This document shows positions 37,301 to 45,750 of a DNA stretch of 64,000 bases, piece after piece (position 1 is the stretch's first letter; every line of letters begins with the position of its first letter). The notes below the pieces were generated by a model that worked only from the letters and a program-made list of their open reading frames with translations, was not told the DNA's origin and did not search any database. A program made the position numbers and the translations under genes. This stretch comes from Lanius collurio (lineage: Eukaryota > Chordata > Aves > Passeriformes > Laniidae): contig JACBWW010000020.1 of the NCBI GenBank assembly GCA_020086605.1, positions 14,379,205-14,443,204 on the forward strand, in the 5' to 3' direction.

Positions 37301-40300
37301 CAAAATTTCCGCACATATCATAGTACCTCCAGAAAACACACCTACTTGGGACAGAGGTATCTTTGCCATTCATTTCCTCTGGATTTTAACTGAGGATGTT
37401 ATCAGATCTAAACATACATTACTTATGAGTATTTACTGTATGACTTAAAATTCATCTAAAAACAAAGAAAGAACCACAGCATTAACCATCAGCAAAGTCC
37501 CTAAAGCCTGACCCTGAAAGTGAAAACTAGTCTCATAGGCAACCACAGCATTTTGTTAATGGCTGGCTGAAAAAGCCAAGTGTTTCCAAAGCACAAACAA
37601 TGCTGTGCTCAAGTGCAGTACATCTGCATCAGCATTCAGCTACCCTGAATAGGTTCAAAGATGAACTAAACTGAAACCTGAAGAACAAATCTGTCCTCTA
37701 GGGACATGCTGATGGTACAGCTGCACCTTCCCCAACCCATTCAAAAATTCAGAAGGTCAAATTTGTCCTGAAAGAGCCTACTTGTCTCCTCATTTCACTT
37801 CACTCCTCCGACCAGTGTCTAAGACTGTCATTGGTGGCCAGTGGAAATGAGAAACAGAATAAACAAAATCTTTTCAATTTTGCTATTCATCATGCAATGT
37901 TCTAGTGTTTTTGTTAATACCTGACATGGTTATTGCAGAATTTGGTTAGCTGGGGCTGATTGATGAATATAGTTCTCACTTCCTCTTGATCAGCTAGGGA
38001 AGTTTTCTCTGAAACATCCTCTGTCTTCTCATAGCCTGTAAAAACACAGCATGATTTTCTATATCAAGAGATTTACTTACACAAGATTCAAGGCACTTCA
38101 TGAGACAAAAAGGACATTTATTGTGAATGTGAATCCAAAGTATTTGCATTTCTCACAAGTAATAACCCCTGAAAAAAACAAAAAGTCTTTTTTATATAGT
38201 CAAGATGCTCAGTAAAAATCTACACTCCCCACAGACCATCATTACCTTGCAAATATCACTGAGAATTGCATAACAGTGAGACTTGCCAGTTCCCTCTGCA
38301 CTCGTGATTGCATCTTATTAGATCCCATGGACTTTTGTCCACTAAGGAGAAGGACAAGTTTAGGGAACAGTTAAACAAACTGGCAGTACATGTCTTTTTT
38401 GTTTCAGTCTTTCCAACGGATAGCAGCGACCTGTGGTTCCTGAAGGCTGACCTTATCGTTAGAGACTAAACAGGAGAAGACACTGTTTACTGCTATTTTT
38501 TGTTCCCAAGTTCCCTGCAGCACACAGCTTAGAGGTCCCACCTTTCCCACAGTCATCTTCTTCCTGATGATGAAGGAAGAACAAGAAGGGCATCTACAAG
38601 TCACTCACCAGGTTAAACCCCAGGTAGGCTGTGACTTTGTCAGCCATACCCATCTCCCTCTACTCCTCTACAGCCACCTGATGTTGCTTTGACCTCTTAT
38701 ATGTTCCCCTTTTTACACTTACAGGGACTCCTTGCTAATTCATAGAATCATAGAATGATTTGGGTTGGAAGCGACCTTGGAGATCATGTAATTCCAATCC
38801 TCCTGTCATGGGCAGGGAACCTTGCAGTCAACCAGGTTACTCAGAACTCCATCCAGCCTGGTCTTGACCACTTCCAGGGATAGGGAGTCCACAATCTCTC
38901 CAAGGCCTTACCATCCTTATAGTAAAGATTTTCTTCCCAGTACTTAATCTAAACCTACCCTAAGGTCATTCCCTCTTGTCCTATCACTACGCACCCTTGT
39001 GAAAAGTTCCTTCTTGCAGGCCCCTTCTAGATACTGGAAGGCTGCTAGAAGGTCTCTTTGGAGCCTTCTCTTCTTCAAGCTGAACAGTCTCAACTCTCTC
39101 AGCCCATCTTCACAGGTGTATTCTAGCCCTGTGATTAACTTAGTGGCCCTTCTCTGGACTTGCTCCAACAGGTCCATGACTTTCTTATGCTGGGGGCCCC
39201 AGAGCTGGATGCAGTAATCCAGGTGGGGTCTCACAAGAGCAGAGAAGATGGGCAGAAGCACCTCCCTTGACCTGCTGTCATGCCTCTTTTGATGCAGTCT
39301 AGGACGCAATTGGCCTTCAGGTCTCCAAACGCACATTGTCGAAACCTGTTGAGCTTCTTGTCCACCAACACCCCCAAGTCCTTCTCCACCCAACCTGCAT
39401 TTGTGCTTGGGATTGCCCTGATCCAGGTGCAGGACCTTGCACTTGGCCTTATTGAACTTCATGAGGTTTATACAGGCCTACCTCTACAGACTGTCAAGGT
39501 GCCTCTGGATGACATCTCTTCCCTCCAGCATGTCAACAATGGCACACAGCTTGGCATTGTTAGCGAACCTGCTGAGGGGTTACTCGATCTCACTGTCCAA
39601 ATCACCCACAAAGATGCTAAAAACTCAGTTCCCATACTGACCCCTGAAGAACACCACTTGTCACTGCTTTCCACTGAGCCTTTGACTGCAACTCTTGGAA
39701 TGAAACCATTCAGCTATTTTTTCATCCATTCTGTGGTCCATCCATAAAATCCATGCCTCTCTAGAGGCAAGGATATTTTGTGGGACAGTGTCAAATGCCT
39801 TGCTTCATCCAGTCCTTCTGCCACCTTGGCTTGATTTCTTGCTCATTATGATGGATCAATCTTGAGCTGGATGCCAAGGCCATGAAACTGGTTAATCCTG
39901 GTTGGTTGGTCTCATTGGTTAATGAGGTATCATTCCTTCACTTGCTCCAGATTTTCTTTGTGACACTAGCCAGATTATTCCCAGAGAAGTGACATCAGTG
40001 TATACTTCATTTTGTGCGTGCTCAACTTGAAATAGTTTCATTAGACTCACTGACAGTCTCAGCACATGCCTCCACTAGCCAGTGAAAGCTGAGCTTTCTG
40101 TAAATTCTATGGACCATGAGGAATCTTGCGCCAGCCTGCATCCCAACTTTCAGCTGTGAAAGGGGGTAACAAGGTATTCTTCTCTCCCAAGGCTTTTCAC
40201 TAAAGTTTTGTCAACCAGTCAGCCAGGACAGTGCTGACAACAGGCCTAAGCAGTCTTCAGGCTGGAGCTTATAAAGTAAGAGTGGGTATAGCATAAATCA

Positions 40301-43300
40301 ATCACCATTAAGTTTTAACATGATAACAATAATCTGTGTTTATATAGCTGCTTGCTAAATACACACTGTTTGCTCTGTATGAGAATGAGAAAAAAACACT
40401 GAAACCTCCTATGTTATAGTGCAACAGAAAACATCAGAATGAATAGCATATCAAGGATAATTAAGGCTGTATATGAAAACTTAATGCTTATTTCTAGCAC
40501 ATTCTATAAATGCTTGCAAACAGGTTAGGCAAAATCCAAGCCATTCTCCAGTCCAGGGGCCTAGTGTATTGCCTCTAACCTATTACATTCAAAATACACT
40601 CCTGACACTACTTTGCAAGGTCATGTCTCCACACATTGAGAACAGGCTCAGCAGAAACTTTTAATTTCATCCCATTCACCATTCATAATTCACAGGCTCT
40701 ATTATGATACAGGAAATCCCCACTACTACATTGATCCTCTGCAATTTCTCTGTTTCTTTCCTCGCCCGATGAAAGGCACACACATTCAAATATCAGTGTG
40801 CATCTCAAGGAGTCTCTTCAGAGGAAGGGCAGCCAACCTGACAGATTGTCCCCCCCTCAACAGGTGCCGACACAATACTCCTCAAGCAACCACACAGGCT
40901 TATTTGGCAGCTTAAGCCAGCAAAAAAAAAAAAGAATCTTCAATAACAACAAATTTCAAATAAATAAGTAACCAATGAAATAAACAAACACATCCCCCAA
41001 ACCAATTAGAGCTCCTTTCAACAAGAGCACCCATTAAATACCATATTTTGCTTCCAACAATAAATTTGGAAGAAGCATCTCTCTTCCAGCACATAGTATT
41101 TGCAGGGACTCTTCCTAAACCAGTCTTGATTTAAAAATTTGTACATTAGTAAAACAACAACAGTAAATTCCATACCTCTAATTTTTTTTTTAGGTAGGGT
41201 AGTGTAAGACTTTCAGCTTTCATTCCTTAAAACAGTCTTATTTTCATTACAAGAATGGGACAAGGTTACATACAGATATACTGTAATATGGAAATAAAGG
41301 GAAGAAATGAAAACCCTCAACCAACTCACCAAAAGGATTTTAATACATTTAATGATTGAAAATTTCTTTTTTATTCTCTGAGTAGAGCTTTCAAAACCTT
41401 TGAAAGCTGATGCTGTAGCCAAGAACCTCTTATACAACTAAGTGCTGTGGTTTAACCTGGCAGGAAGCTGAACACCACACAGTCACTCACTCATCTACCC
41501 CCAGCACCAGGGCAGAGAATTTGAAAAAAAGGTAAAACTCATGGGCTGAGATAAAAACAGTTTAATAAGACAGAAAAAGAAGGGAAAATAATGTTATAAG
41601 AATATAGGAAACAAGCGATGCACAATTGTTCACCAGCCACTGACCAGCGTCCATCCAGTCTCTGGGCACCAGGCTGCCAGCCCCCTGCCAACTCTCCCCC
41701 AGTTTAGTTGTTCAGCATAATGCCAAAAGGTATGGGATATCCCTCTGGTCAGCTGGGAGTCAGCTGCCCTGCTGTGTCCCCTTCCTCATTTTTGTGAACT
41801 CCCAGCCTCCTCCCTGGCAGGGCAGTTTGAGATGCTGACAAATCCTTGATTTAGTCTAAGTGCTGCTCAGCAACAACTAAAATATCTGTGTGTTATCAAC
41901 ACTATTCTCATCCTAAATCCAAACCACAGCATTGTATCAGCTACTAGGAAGAAAACTAAGTCTATCCCAGTCAGAGCCAGAACAGTCTGTTTGCTGAAGA
42001 ATGTGGAAGTTCAAAGATGGAATCATTAGAAAAAACAAGATGCCTTCAGAATTATTTGTTGCAAAGCCATGACAGACCTTCAGTGACAGAACAGGCACTG
42101 GGAATCTGACCCATCAGTCTGTCCCTCTGAGGAGTCAGAGCACAGAAGGGAATTTAAATGACTTCCATGAAGCTGGTGGTACCACTGAGATGGCCAAGCC
42201 TGTTTAGAATGAGACCAAGTCTTTTCCCTGTTGTGAAACACTGTGATCTAAACACAATTGGTAGAAAAAAACCCAGACACAACTGACTACACAATCACTA
42301 AATCTGGTAAAATGTAATATAGTCCTAAAGACCATAAGTAGAAATACCTAAGGATATATTAGGTACTACAAAAACAGATAGTCTGCTGAAGACAATCTGA
42401 TGACTACTACAGAATTTCAAAATACATTCCTTCTTTATGTGAAAGTCATCTCATCTTACCCAAGTTCAGCTTCACCTAGATTTTGTACAGGTATTTACCT
42501 CCATCAACAAGAAGAACTAGTTATTACCTACTAATTTTGGTAGGCAGCATCATGGCACCTCAACTGCCTACCCTTTCTCAATGACCTAATATAGTTCACT
42601 GAACTCCACCAACACACAGAGGGAAAGGACTAGTGCTTCAATCTTCAAAGAACCCTAATAAGAACTGCCAAGAACAATTCCACTCTTCCAGAACATCTCA
42701 AAAGAAATAAAACTATTTTAATTATTCCATTTCATATTATTTAATAGATGCATATATTAACTGTGAAGCTATATATAGCTAAAATAACCACAGTTAGTTA
42801 CTGTATTTAATAAAGCTTTATGTAGGCCACACTACTCAAAGATTCCCCATGTGTTTTGCAATCACAGAATACATGACACCAATTTCCTAAATTTGTTTAA
42901 GAGGGCCAGATCTTCTGTGCCTTGAGTAAGACTTTATTGACACACATACCATTTCAGAATGGTAAGTAGCATGTGTTTTTTGCAACAGGATAACAGACAC
43001 AAAAATCTATTAAAACACGGTTATAAGCATGCCTGGTTATCCTTCATCAACCATGAAGAATCTGCAGAGGTTTGGAAGAATGGCACAAAATCAGTAGTTC
43101 CTTTTTGTTCAAATTCCGTCCTGTGTGCATATAACATGTTGGCTTACAGACCCTGAAACACCTAAGATTTTTATTTTGCAATAATTTACAGACTTTAGTG
43201 TCAATTCTGTGCAACTGTTGACCACTTCTTGGGAATGACATATGTGCACATCATTCTGACAGTTCAGATTTTGTTGTTTCATCTGAGCACAACAGTTAAT

Positions 43301-45750
43301 TTTTTTCTAATAACAGTATCACTATCTCGTTATTTGGGAGAGAGCTTAGTTCTTTCTGAGATGAAGTCCAGACAACCTAGCTTGATAAGGCAGTTCATGA
43401 TCCATGGAAAAGGTCTCTGAAACAGAAATTACTTGCTGCAGTGACAGGAGAGAAGAATGACATTTTAGACCCAAAGATACAATACAAAAATTCTAGAATA
43501 AGGAAAGTAATACCAAGCTTGTCTCTCAGAGACCCACAAGTCTTAAGCTAAGGAATGGTCCACACCATGACAGAAGTCATGGAAGCTGTTGTTTGTGATT
43601 ACAGTATTACTAGTGTTCCAAGACCACAGAGGAACCCTGCCAATAACAACTCTGCACTGGGGGTAAGACTTTGGTGGAGTTCTCTGAAAGCAGCCTTATC
43701 ATCACTTTGCATTGTGCTTATCTAAGAGACTTGGGTGATGGCCAGAACTAGGATTTTACAGTTCCTTTATGTCCCTGGCAAATACTGAGACCCACATGGC
43801 AGAGTACTGGAGTTCTCTTTTTTACAAAACAGTAGAATTTACTTACAAAAAGCTGTTTAGAAATGCCAATTACATAGTCTAAATGTGTGGACTAACTAGA
43901 CTTGGAAGCACTCATCTCACAAAGAAAAAAAAGGAAGAGACACATTGATGTTGGTTTCATTGTGAATTATGTATAAACAACCTGAATTAAATATAGAAAA
44001 GTTAATTAGTAAGTACCACATTAATATAAGACAAAGAAAACAGTAACAGATAACAATTTTTTTTTGAGTAGTACTATATATACAGTACAGTATGAGTCAT
44101 ATAGAATCAACTCCACTGGTATAATGAAAAACTATCATGTCATTTTGTGAAAGTTAAGTTTCTTAAAAGATGCTTTATACCTATTGCTAGCCCTAAAGAA
44201 AGTGGTTTTGGCAAGCTTCTTAAACCCAGTACTTAACCGCTTCACAGGCATTCAACCTTGAAAAACAAACCAAACTCTTTTTTTTTTCCCCCCCTCTTAC
44301 TGCAACTGTAAATCTTAGATAGTCAGTTACCTTCAGGGAACACCACATTTATTCAGTTAATAACCATTAAGAGTTCTGTAACTAGATAATTTTAAAGAGA
44401 GCATCAATGTTCCCAATTTATTTATGCAGTGCTCAGCTTGAAGTGAAAACCAATTGTCTGGAACAAGGGTAAGTGGAAAGGAACTGAAATTAAGCACTGA
44501 AAAATTGGACATTTAACTAGTCTCATTATACACATTTACTAATCACTGTGAGTATATAGGACTGCTGCTCTGGTTGTGAACACATTTCAGAAGTGTTCCA
44601 GAAAGGATGCACTTTCTCCCTTTCTTCTTAGAAAGATGCATTCTTCCGATTCTTTGCCACTAACATTTCGTAGGCAGAAGCAGAGCCAGACCTCCTACAA
44701 ACCTACTTTCAGTGGAGGAAGGCATATAACATGGTAAAACTGGAAAAGAACATCAAGATATCAGCCCACTTCTAATCTATGTTTCTTTGCGCTTTTCCTT
44801 GCACAAAAATTAAATAAAATATTCTCTGTTTGGAAGAAGGAAGAAACATACAGGGAAGAAGTTTATGCCTCCCTATACCAAGCAAAGCAAAGCCAAAAAT
44901 AAAATAAAGTAAAATAAAATAAAATAAATCATGATGTATGGTTTAAACGAGGAAACTTTCAGACAATGGCATAAACCCTGCATACCTGCCTCAATACTTC
45001 TTGTCCCATTAACAGGACATTGTTATTGTTACCTGTAGCAACCAAAAATCACAGGTTGCCAGGTTGTCGCAACATACTGTTGTTTTGGGATCCACGATTT
45101 CAAATTTTACTTTTCCATGCAATGAATGTTACAGTAATGTAAATTCACTGCAGTTATTCTTTTCATAAAGCAGCTGCTGACACGTTATCTGAAGGCTAAG
45201 CAAAGCACTTAGACACGAGACATCAGCACTATCCGAAGCTTCCCGGCACACACGCTGTATCAGAATCGCTTCTCATGATCAGGGCACACGTACACGCTAC
45301 ACACAAAAGAGGGATTCCGGCTTATTCCCGGGCCGAGGACCCCAGGCCTTGAGCCACCGCTGCCGCTTGGGGCCGGCGGGCCGAGCACTCAGCCACCCCG
45401 GGGAAACGAAACCACCGCTCACCCTGGAGCCACCGCTGCCATCGCTGAGGGGCAAAATGCTGCCCGGGGCTCACCGGCCATCGACAAACACGAAGCCTCC
45501 CTGAGAACACCGATACTGTTTACCCCCCAAGCTGGGGTCGGCGTCGCCGCAGCCCCACCGGGGGCGCACGCCACGACCGGAGACCGCGGCGAGGGCTCCC
45601 ACCGCCCCCTCCCGGCCAAGCGGCGCAGACCCCTCCGCGCCGGAATGCCGGCCGGGCTCCCCTGTCCCCTCTGCCGGCGCGGAGAGGCGGGCGGCTCTTA
45701 CCCTCTGCGCGGGAGCGGATCTCGGACACCGTTTTCTGCACCGCCGGCAT
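1252..45750 (-). CDS. ATP8A1: ATP8A1, phospholipid-transporting P4-ATPase (5' half of gene, 20 exons)
   Basis: Overview of the spliced coding region; the exons are listed separately. Joining them on the minus strand with one of the two exon 7 versions gives 1,652 coding nt, that is 550 codons plus 2 nt, open throughout. Family landmarks fall at the numbers I know for human ATP8A1: DGET at 189-192, PISL at 356-359, DKTGT with Asp409. ATP8A1 is a P4-type ATPase that, with the CDC50A (TMEM30A) subunit, flips phosphatidylserine and some phosphatidylethanolamine to the cytosolic leaflet of Golgi, endosomal and plasma membranes. Wording such as [14 protein letters not shown] and SAIWNRRH matches ATP8A1 rather than its paralogue ATP8A2. 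The remaining half (rest of the N and P domains, M5-M10, C-terminal regulatory tail) lies beyond the left edge. Confidence is high from internal consistency; no alignment was run. Confidence 0.97.
1407..1489 (-). CDS. ATP8A1: ATP8A1 exon 18 (N domain)
   Basis: 83 nt, Asp507 to Ser534. Contains [19 protein letters not shown] and TPDSVIIES. Completes ASPDEGALV. Acceptor GCTGCAG|A, donor GTCT|GTAAGT. Confidence 0.97.
1490..2659 (-). other. ATP8A1: ATP8A1 intron 17-18
   Basis: AT-rich intron of 1,170 bp. The only marked compositional feature is a short T run near 2560. No gene or recognisable repeat. Confidence 0.75.
2660..2765 (-). CDS. ATP8A1: ATP8A1 exon 17 (N domain)
   Basis: 106 nt, residues 472-506 plus one base of Asp507. 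Contains [19 protein letters not shown] and KIIYQAASP; with the next exon this forms the conserved ASPDE nucleotide-domain motif. Acceptor GGCTAAG-type sequence read as CTTAG|C, donor TCCAG|GTAAG. Confidence 0.97.
2766..4778 (-). other. ATP8A1: ATP8A1 intron 16-17
   Basis: 2.0 kb AT-rich intron. I see no exon-like stretch, repeat or RNA gene. Confidence 0.7.
4779..4851 (-). CDS. ATP8A1: ATP8A1 exon 16
   Basis: 73 nt, Trp447 to His471. Encodes [16 protein letters not shown] and LENLQNNH, the variable hinge leading into the nucleotide-binding domain. Acceptor TTTCTAG|G, donor ACCAT|GTAAGT, close to consensus. The beginning (QGPQNG) differs from mammals, as expected for this less conserved loop. 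Confidence 0.94.
6097..6122. repeat. (TAA)n microsatellite
   Basis: About eight uninterrupted copies of the TAA/AAT trinucleotide, inside an ATP8A1 intron. Likely length-polymorphic. Confidence 0.95.
7072..7093. repeat. Perfect 22-bp AT-rich palindrome
   Basis: The two 11-nt halves GTAATATGTTA and TAACATATTAC are exact reverse complements with no spacer. It lies in an AT-rich patch of the intron between exons 15 and 16. It might form a cruciform; no function is implied. Confidence 0.9.
7448..7492 (-). CDS. ATP8A1: ATP8A1 exon 15 (45-nt in-frame cassette)
   Basis: 45 nt, completing Gly432 and encoding [14 protein letters not shown] plus two bases of Trp447. It lies in the linker entering the nucleotide-binding domain. 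Because it is exactly 15 codons, exon 14 can also join exon 16 directly (GG+G = Gly) and keep the frame. Mammalian ATP8A1 is known in two forms differing by a 15-residue segment at this place, so this is likely the same optional exon. Acceptor TATGCAG|C, donor ATTG|GTAAG. Confidence 0.92.
7493..8017 (-). other. ATP8A1: ATP8A1 intron 14-15
   Basis: 525 bp, short, directly upstream of the optional 45-nt exon 15. No repeat seen. Confidence 0.7.
8018..8106 (-). CDS. ATP8A1: ATP8A1 exon 14 (catalytic DKTGT)
   Basis: 89 nt, residues 403-431 plus two bases of Gly432. Contains [20 protein letters not shown]. Asp409 is the residue that forms the aspartyl-phosphate intermediate in all P-type ATPases, and its number equals the human one, which supports the exon assembly. 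Acceptor ATTTAG|G, donor TATGG|GTAGG. Confidence 0.98.
8107..10885 (-). other. ATP8A1: ATP8A1 intron 13-14
   Basis: 2.8 kb intron. Mostly AT-rich, with a possible old LTR-like insertion at about 9431-9880 listed separately. No exon-like sequence. Confidence 0.65.
9431..9880. mobile_element. Possible degraded LTR-like insertion
   Basis: From TGTCGCTGTTG onward the sequence is more GC-balanced than its surroundings. It shows the layout of a small avian LTR: an early CAGCAAGAAAAGCGACA stretch, ACAAAAGCCCCTCTTCCCAG in the middle and AGAATAAAAT near the end. I see no clear terminal CA or target duplication, so this is a weak call from general resemblance. Confidence 0.28.
10886..10963 (-). CDS. 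ATP8A1: ATP8A1 exon 13
   Basis: 78 nt, residues 377-402, phase 0 at both ends. Encodes [20 protein letters not shown] and NEELGQ, the cytosolic linker from M4 to the phosphorylation domain, including the conserved [12 protein letters not shown] just upstream of the catalytic Asp. Acceptor TCTGTAG|G, donor GACAG|GTAG. Confidence 0.97.
10964..13610 (-). other. ATP8A1: ATP8A1 intron 12-13
   Basis: 2.65 kb intron. The left two thirds are AT-rich and featureless; the right third is occupied by a GC-richer, LTR-like insertion (12439-13290). Confidence 0.65.
12439..13290 (+). mobile_element. LTR-like GC-rich insertion
   Basis: About 850 bp distinctly richer in GC than the flanking intron, starting TGTGAAAAGC and ending TATCAACA. 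It contains a C-rich tract (about 13200-13216) followed by a pyrimidine-rich stretch and an AATAAA signal at about 13259-13264, an arrangement expected near the R/U5 boundary of an LTR. It includes short ORFs up to 92 codons that match no protein I know. I see no target duplication, so the ends are approximate and the family is not identified. A non-LTR origin remains possible. Confidence 0.45.
13611..13738 (-). CDS. ATP8A1: ATP8A1 exon 12 (M4, PISL motif)
   Basis: 128 nt, Tyr334 to Trp376. Encodes [17 protein letters not shown] and helix M4 with PISL at 356-359. Ile357 corresponds to the isoleucine that acts as a hydrophobic gate for the lipid head group in P4-ATPases; the serine and leucine replace the ion-binding PEGL of cation pumps. 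The segment [10 protein letters not shown] has Ile369 where I recall Thr in mammals. The acceptor TTTTTGGCAG|A is acceptable; the donor TTGG|GTAAAT is moderate. Confidence 0.96.
13739..15961 (-). other. ATP8A1: ATP8A1 intron 11-12
   Basis: 2.2 kb AT-rich intron with no repeat or coding signal recognised. Confidence 0.7.
15962..16127 (-). CDS. ATP8A1: ATP8A1 exon 11 (M3)
   Basis: 166 nt, residues 279-333 plus one base of Tyr334. Encodes [17 protein letters not shown], then helix M3 (about 298-319, hydrophobic [16 protein letters not shown]), then the exoplasmic [15 protein letters not shown]. Acceptor TTTTGCAG|A, donor AAATT|GTAAG. Confidence 0.98.
16128..17012 (-). other. ATP8A1: ATP8A1 intron 10-11
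   Basis: 885 bp. A short GC-rich patch at about 16522-16575 stands out from the AT-rich background; I do not recognise it. Confidence 0.65.
17013..17124 (-). CDS. ATP8A1: ATP8A1 exon 10
   Basis: 112 nt, Gly241 to Gln278, the end of the A domain and the return toward M3. Contains [19 protein letters not shown] and [10 protein letters not shown], standard P4-ATPase motifs. The acceptor TTCTAG|T is good; the donor GCAG|GTTTGT is weak. Confidence 0.97.
19343..19412. repeat. Tandem duplication, 35 bp x 2
   Basis: Two adjacent copies beginning GATCCCACTCC and GATCACACTCC that differ at a single base. Intronic; probably a recent slippage or duplication event. Confidence 0.93.
20248..20285. repeat. 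Tandem duplication, 19 bp x 2
   Basis: GGACCTACATAATCTGGTA is followed directly by the same unit with one change (C to T). Intronic. Confidence 0.92.
21601..21728 (-). CDS. ATP8A1: ATP8A1 exon 9
   Basis: 128 nt, residues 199-241, A domain. Contains [19 protein letters not shown], highly conserved in ATP8A1. Acceptor TTTACAG|G, donor CATGG|GTATG. It sits only 606 bp from exon 8. Confidence 0.97.
21729..22334 (-). other. ATP8A1: ATP8A1 intron 8-9
   Basis: 606 bp; the part at about 21830-22080 is richer in GC than the rest but matches nothing I recognise. Confidence 0.65.
22335..22404 (-). CDS. ATP8A1: ATP8A1 exon 8 (DGET motif)
   Basis: 70 nt, Ser175 to Gln198, including [19 protein letters not shown]. 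The DGET loop at 189-192 is the A-domain dephosphorylation motif of P4-ATPases; Glu191 assists hydrolysis of the aspartyl phosphate. Acceptor TTAATAG|T, donor GACAG|GTAGG. Confidence 0.97.
22405..24034 (-). other. ATP8A1: ATP8A1 intron 7b-8
   Basis: 1.6 kb between the downstream alternative exon and constitutive exon 8. No repeat or coding signal seen. Elements controlling the 7a/7b choice may lie here, but I cannot point to one. Confidence 0.65.
24035..24108 (-). CDS. ATP8A1: ATP8A1 exon 7b (alternative A-domain exon)
   Basis: 74 nt, the alternative version of residues 151-174 plus two bases of Ser175. The peptide starts [19 protein letters not shown] and ends ISLSS. It resembles the constitutive version in the paralogue ATP8A2 (as I recall it) more than exon 7a does. 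The donor is CAAG|GTTAGA, weaker than consensus. The acceptor GATGTGTAG|G has a purine-interrupted pyrimidine tract, with a candidate branch point TTCTAATC about 30 nt upstream. Both features suit a regulated exon. Confidence 0.93.
24109..26657 (-). other. ATP8A1: ATP8A1 intron between exons 7a and 7b
   Basis: 2.55 kb. It is too long for a simple steric block between the two alternative exons. The segment at about 24780-25570 is less AT-rich than its flanks and carries a 90-codon ORF on the minus strand that resembles no protein I know. No transposon family recognised. Confidence 0.6.
26658..26731 (-). CDS. ATP8A1: ATP8A1 exon 7a (alternative A-domain exon)
   Basis: 74 nt, residues 151-174 plus two bases of Ser175. 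The peptide starts [19 protein letters not shown] and ends VLLSS. The acceptor TTTTCTTTCAG|G is strong; the donor is CAAG|GTAGAG. It has the same length and phase as exon 7b 2.5 kb downstream and encodes the same structural segment with 11 of 24 residues identical. The segment lies just before the A-domain DGET loop. I recall mammalian ATP8A1 records carrying a near-identical version, which argues that the exon is functional. Confidence 0.92.
26732..27626 (-). other. ATP8A1: ATP8A1 intron 6-7a
   Basis: 895 bp AT-rich intron, nothing recognised. Confidence 0.7.
27627..27667 (-). CDS. ATP8A1: ATP8A1 exon 6
   Basis: 41 nt micro-exon, Val137 to Lys150 ([14 protein letters not shown]), in the A domain. 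The wording is diagnostic for ATP8A1. The acceptor sits after a T-rich tract and the donor is AAAG|GTGTGT. It ends in phase 0, so the next exon must begin a codon. Joined directly to exon 8 it would read AAG TGA, a stop, so one exon 7 version is obligatory. Confidence 0.95.
27668..31038 (-). other. ATP8A1: ATP8A1 intron 5-6
   Basis: 3.4 kb. AT-rich apart from a GC-richer patch at about 28560-28720 overlapped by chance ORFs on both strands. No repeat family recognised. Confidence 0.65.
31039..31084 (-). CDS. ATP8A1: ATP8A1 exon 5
   Basis: 46 nt micro-exon, residues 122-136 ([15 protein letters not shown]) plus the first base of Val137. The basic stretch after M2 is the beginning of the actuator (A) domain. 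Acceptor ATTTAG|A, donor TCAAG|GTAGG. Confidence 0.95.
31085..34077 (-). other. ATP8A1: ATP8A1 intron 4-5
   Basis: 3.0 kb with a 21-bp A run at 31510-31530. Otherwise AT-rich non-coding sequence with no recognised element. Confidence 0.65.
34078..34176 (-). CDS. ATP8A1: ATP8A1 exon 4 (M1-M2)
   Basis: 99 nt, residues 89-121. Encodes the short exoplasmic M1-M2 loop [13 protein letters not shown], part of the lipid-entry region in P4-ATPases, and helix M2 ([20 protein letters not shown]). The acceptor follows a run of T. Phase 0 at both ends. Confidence 0.96.
34177..36662 (-). other. ATP8A1: ATP8A1 intron 3-4
   Basis: 2.5 kb with an exact 45-bp tandem duplication at 36273-36362. Includes a 117-codon minus-strand ORF (34536-34889) that shows no family resemblance and is taken as chance. 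Confidence 0.65.
36273..36362. repeat. Exact tandem duplication, 45 bp x 2
   Basis: Two identical head-to-tail copies of a unit beginning TACCCTCTAGAAG and ending TTTTCTGTAT. No mismatch, so very recent or an assembly duplication. It lies in an intron, about 300 bp from exon 3. Confidence 0.95.
36663..36762 (-). CDS. ATP8A1: ATP8A1 exon 3 (M1)
   Basis: 100 nt encoding residues 55-88, with [16 protein letters not shown] followed by the hydrophobic [12 protein letters not shown], the start of transmembrane helix M1. The acceptor is TCTCAG|C and the donor CTTCAG|GTAAG, a near-consensus site. Ends in phase 0. Confidence 0.96.
36763..37920 (-). other. ATP8A1: ATP8A1 intron 2-3
   Basis: 1.16 kb AT-rich intron with nothing recognised. 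Confidence 0.7.
37921..38035 (-). CDS. ATP8A1: ATP8A1 exon 2
   Basis: 115 nt, entered at ACAG|GC and left at TCAG|GTATTAAC. Encodes Gly17 to the split Ser55, including the cytosolic stretch [19 protein letters not shown], which is characteristic of class-1 P4-ATPases just before M1. The phase joins correctly to exons 1 and 3. Confidence 0.96.
38741..39820 (-). mobile_element. CR1 LINE fragment (3' part)
   Basis: Read on the minus strand it ends in the avian CR1 tail with repeated ATAGAATC units (38741-38760) and the typical 3' sequence CCAACCCAAATCATT. Upstream, the minus-strand frame 38944-39462 encodes the C-terminal part of the CR1 reverse transcriptase, with [51 protein letters not shown] and [10 protein letters not shown]. 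The frame is broken by stops and shifts both before and after, so it is a 5'-truncated dead copy. It lies in the same orientation as ATP8A1. The 5' limit is approximate. Confidence 0.93.
41443..41984 (+). mobile_element. Solo LTR of an avian endogenous retrovirus
   Basis: 542 bp starting TGCTGTGGTTTAACC and ending CCAGAACA, so it has TG...CA ends. The layout matches a common avian LTR family: CACCACACAGTCACTC near the start, ATAAAAACAGTTTAATAAGA, then TATGGGATATCCCTCTGGTC and, close to the end, TCTATCCCAG. No internal retroviral sequence remains, so it is a solo LTR left after recombination. No clear target-site duplication is visible, and strand is given by family resemblance. Family name not assigned. 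Confidence 0.82.
44895..44928. repeat. (AAAAT)n microsatellite
   Basis: Six to seven copies of AAAAT with one substitution, in ATP8A1 intron 1. Confidence 0.88.

Larger units (their letters stand above)
38036..45701 (-). other. ATP8A1: ATP8A1 intron 1
   Basis: 7.7 kb, the longest complete intron here. It holds a CR1 fragment (38741-39820), a solo LTR (41443-41984), an A-rich pentanucleotide repeat (44895-44928) and, at its 5' end, part of the CpG island. The rest (38036-38740, 39821-41442, 41985-44894, 44929-45300) is AT-rich with no gene seen. Confidence 0.75.

Noticed and set aside
38944..39747. ORFs of 172 and 155 codons as host genes
   Set aside because: The minus-strand frame is CR1 reverse transcriptase remnant and the plus-strand frame is its shadow.
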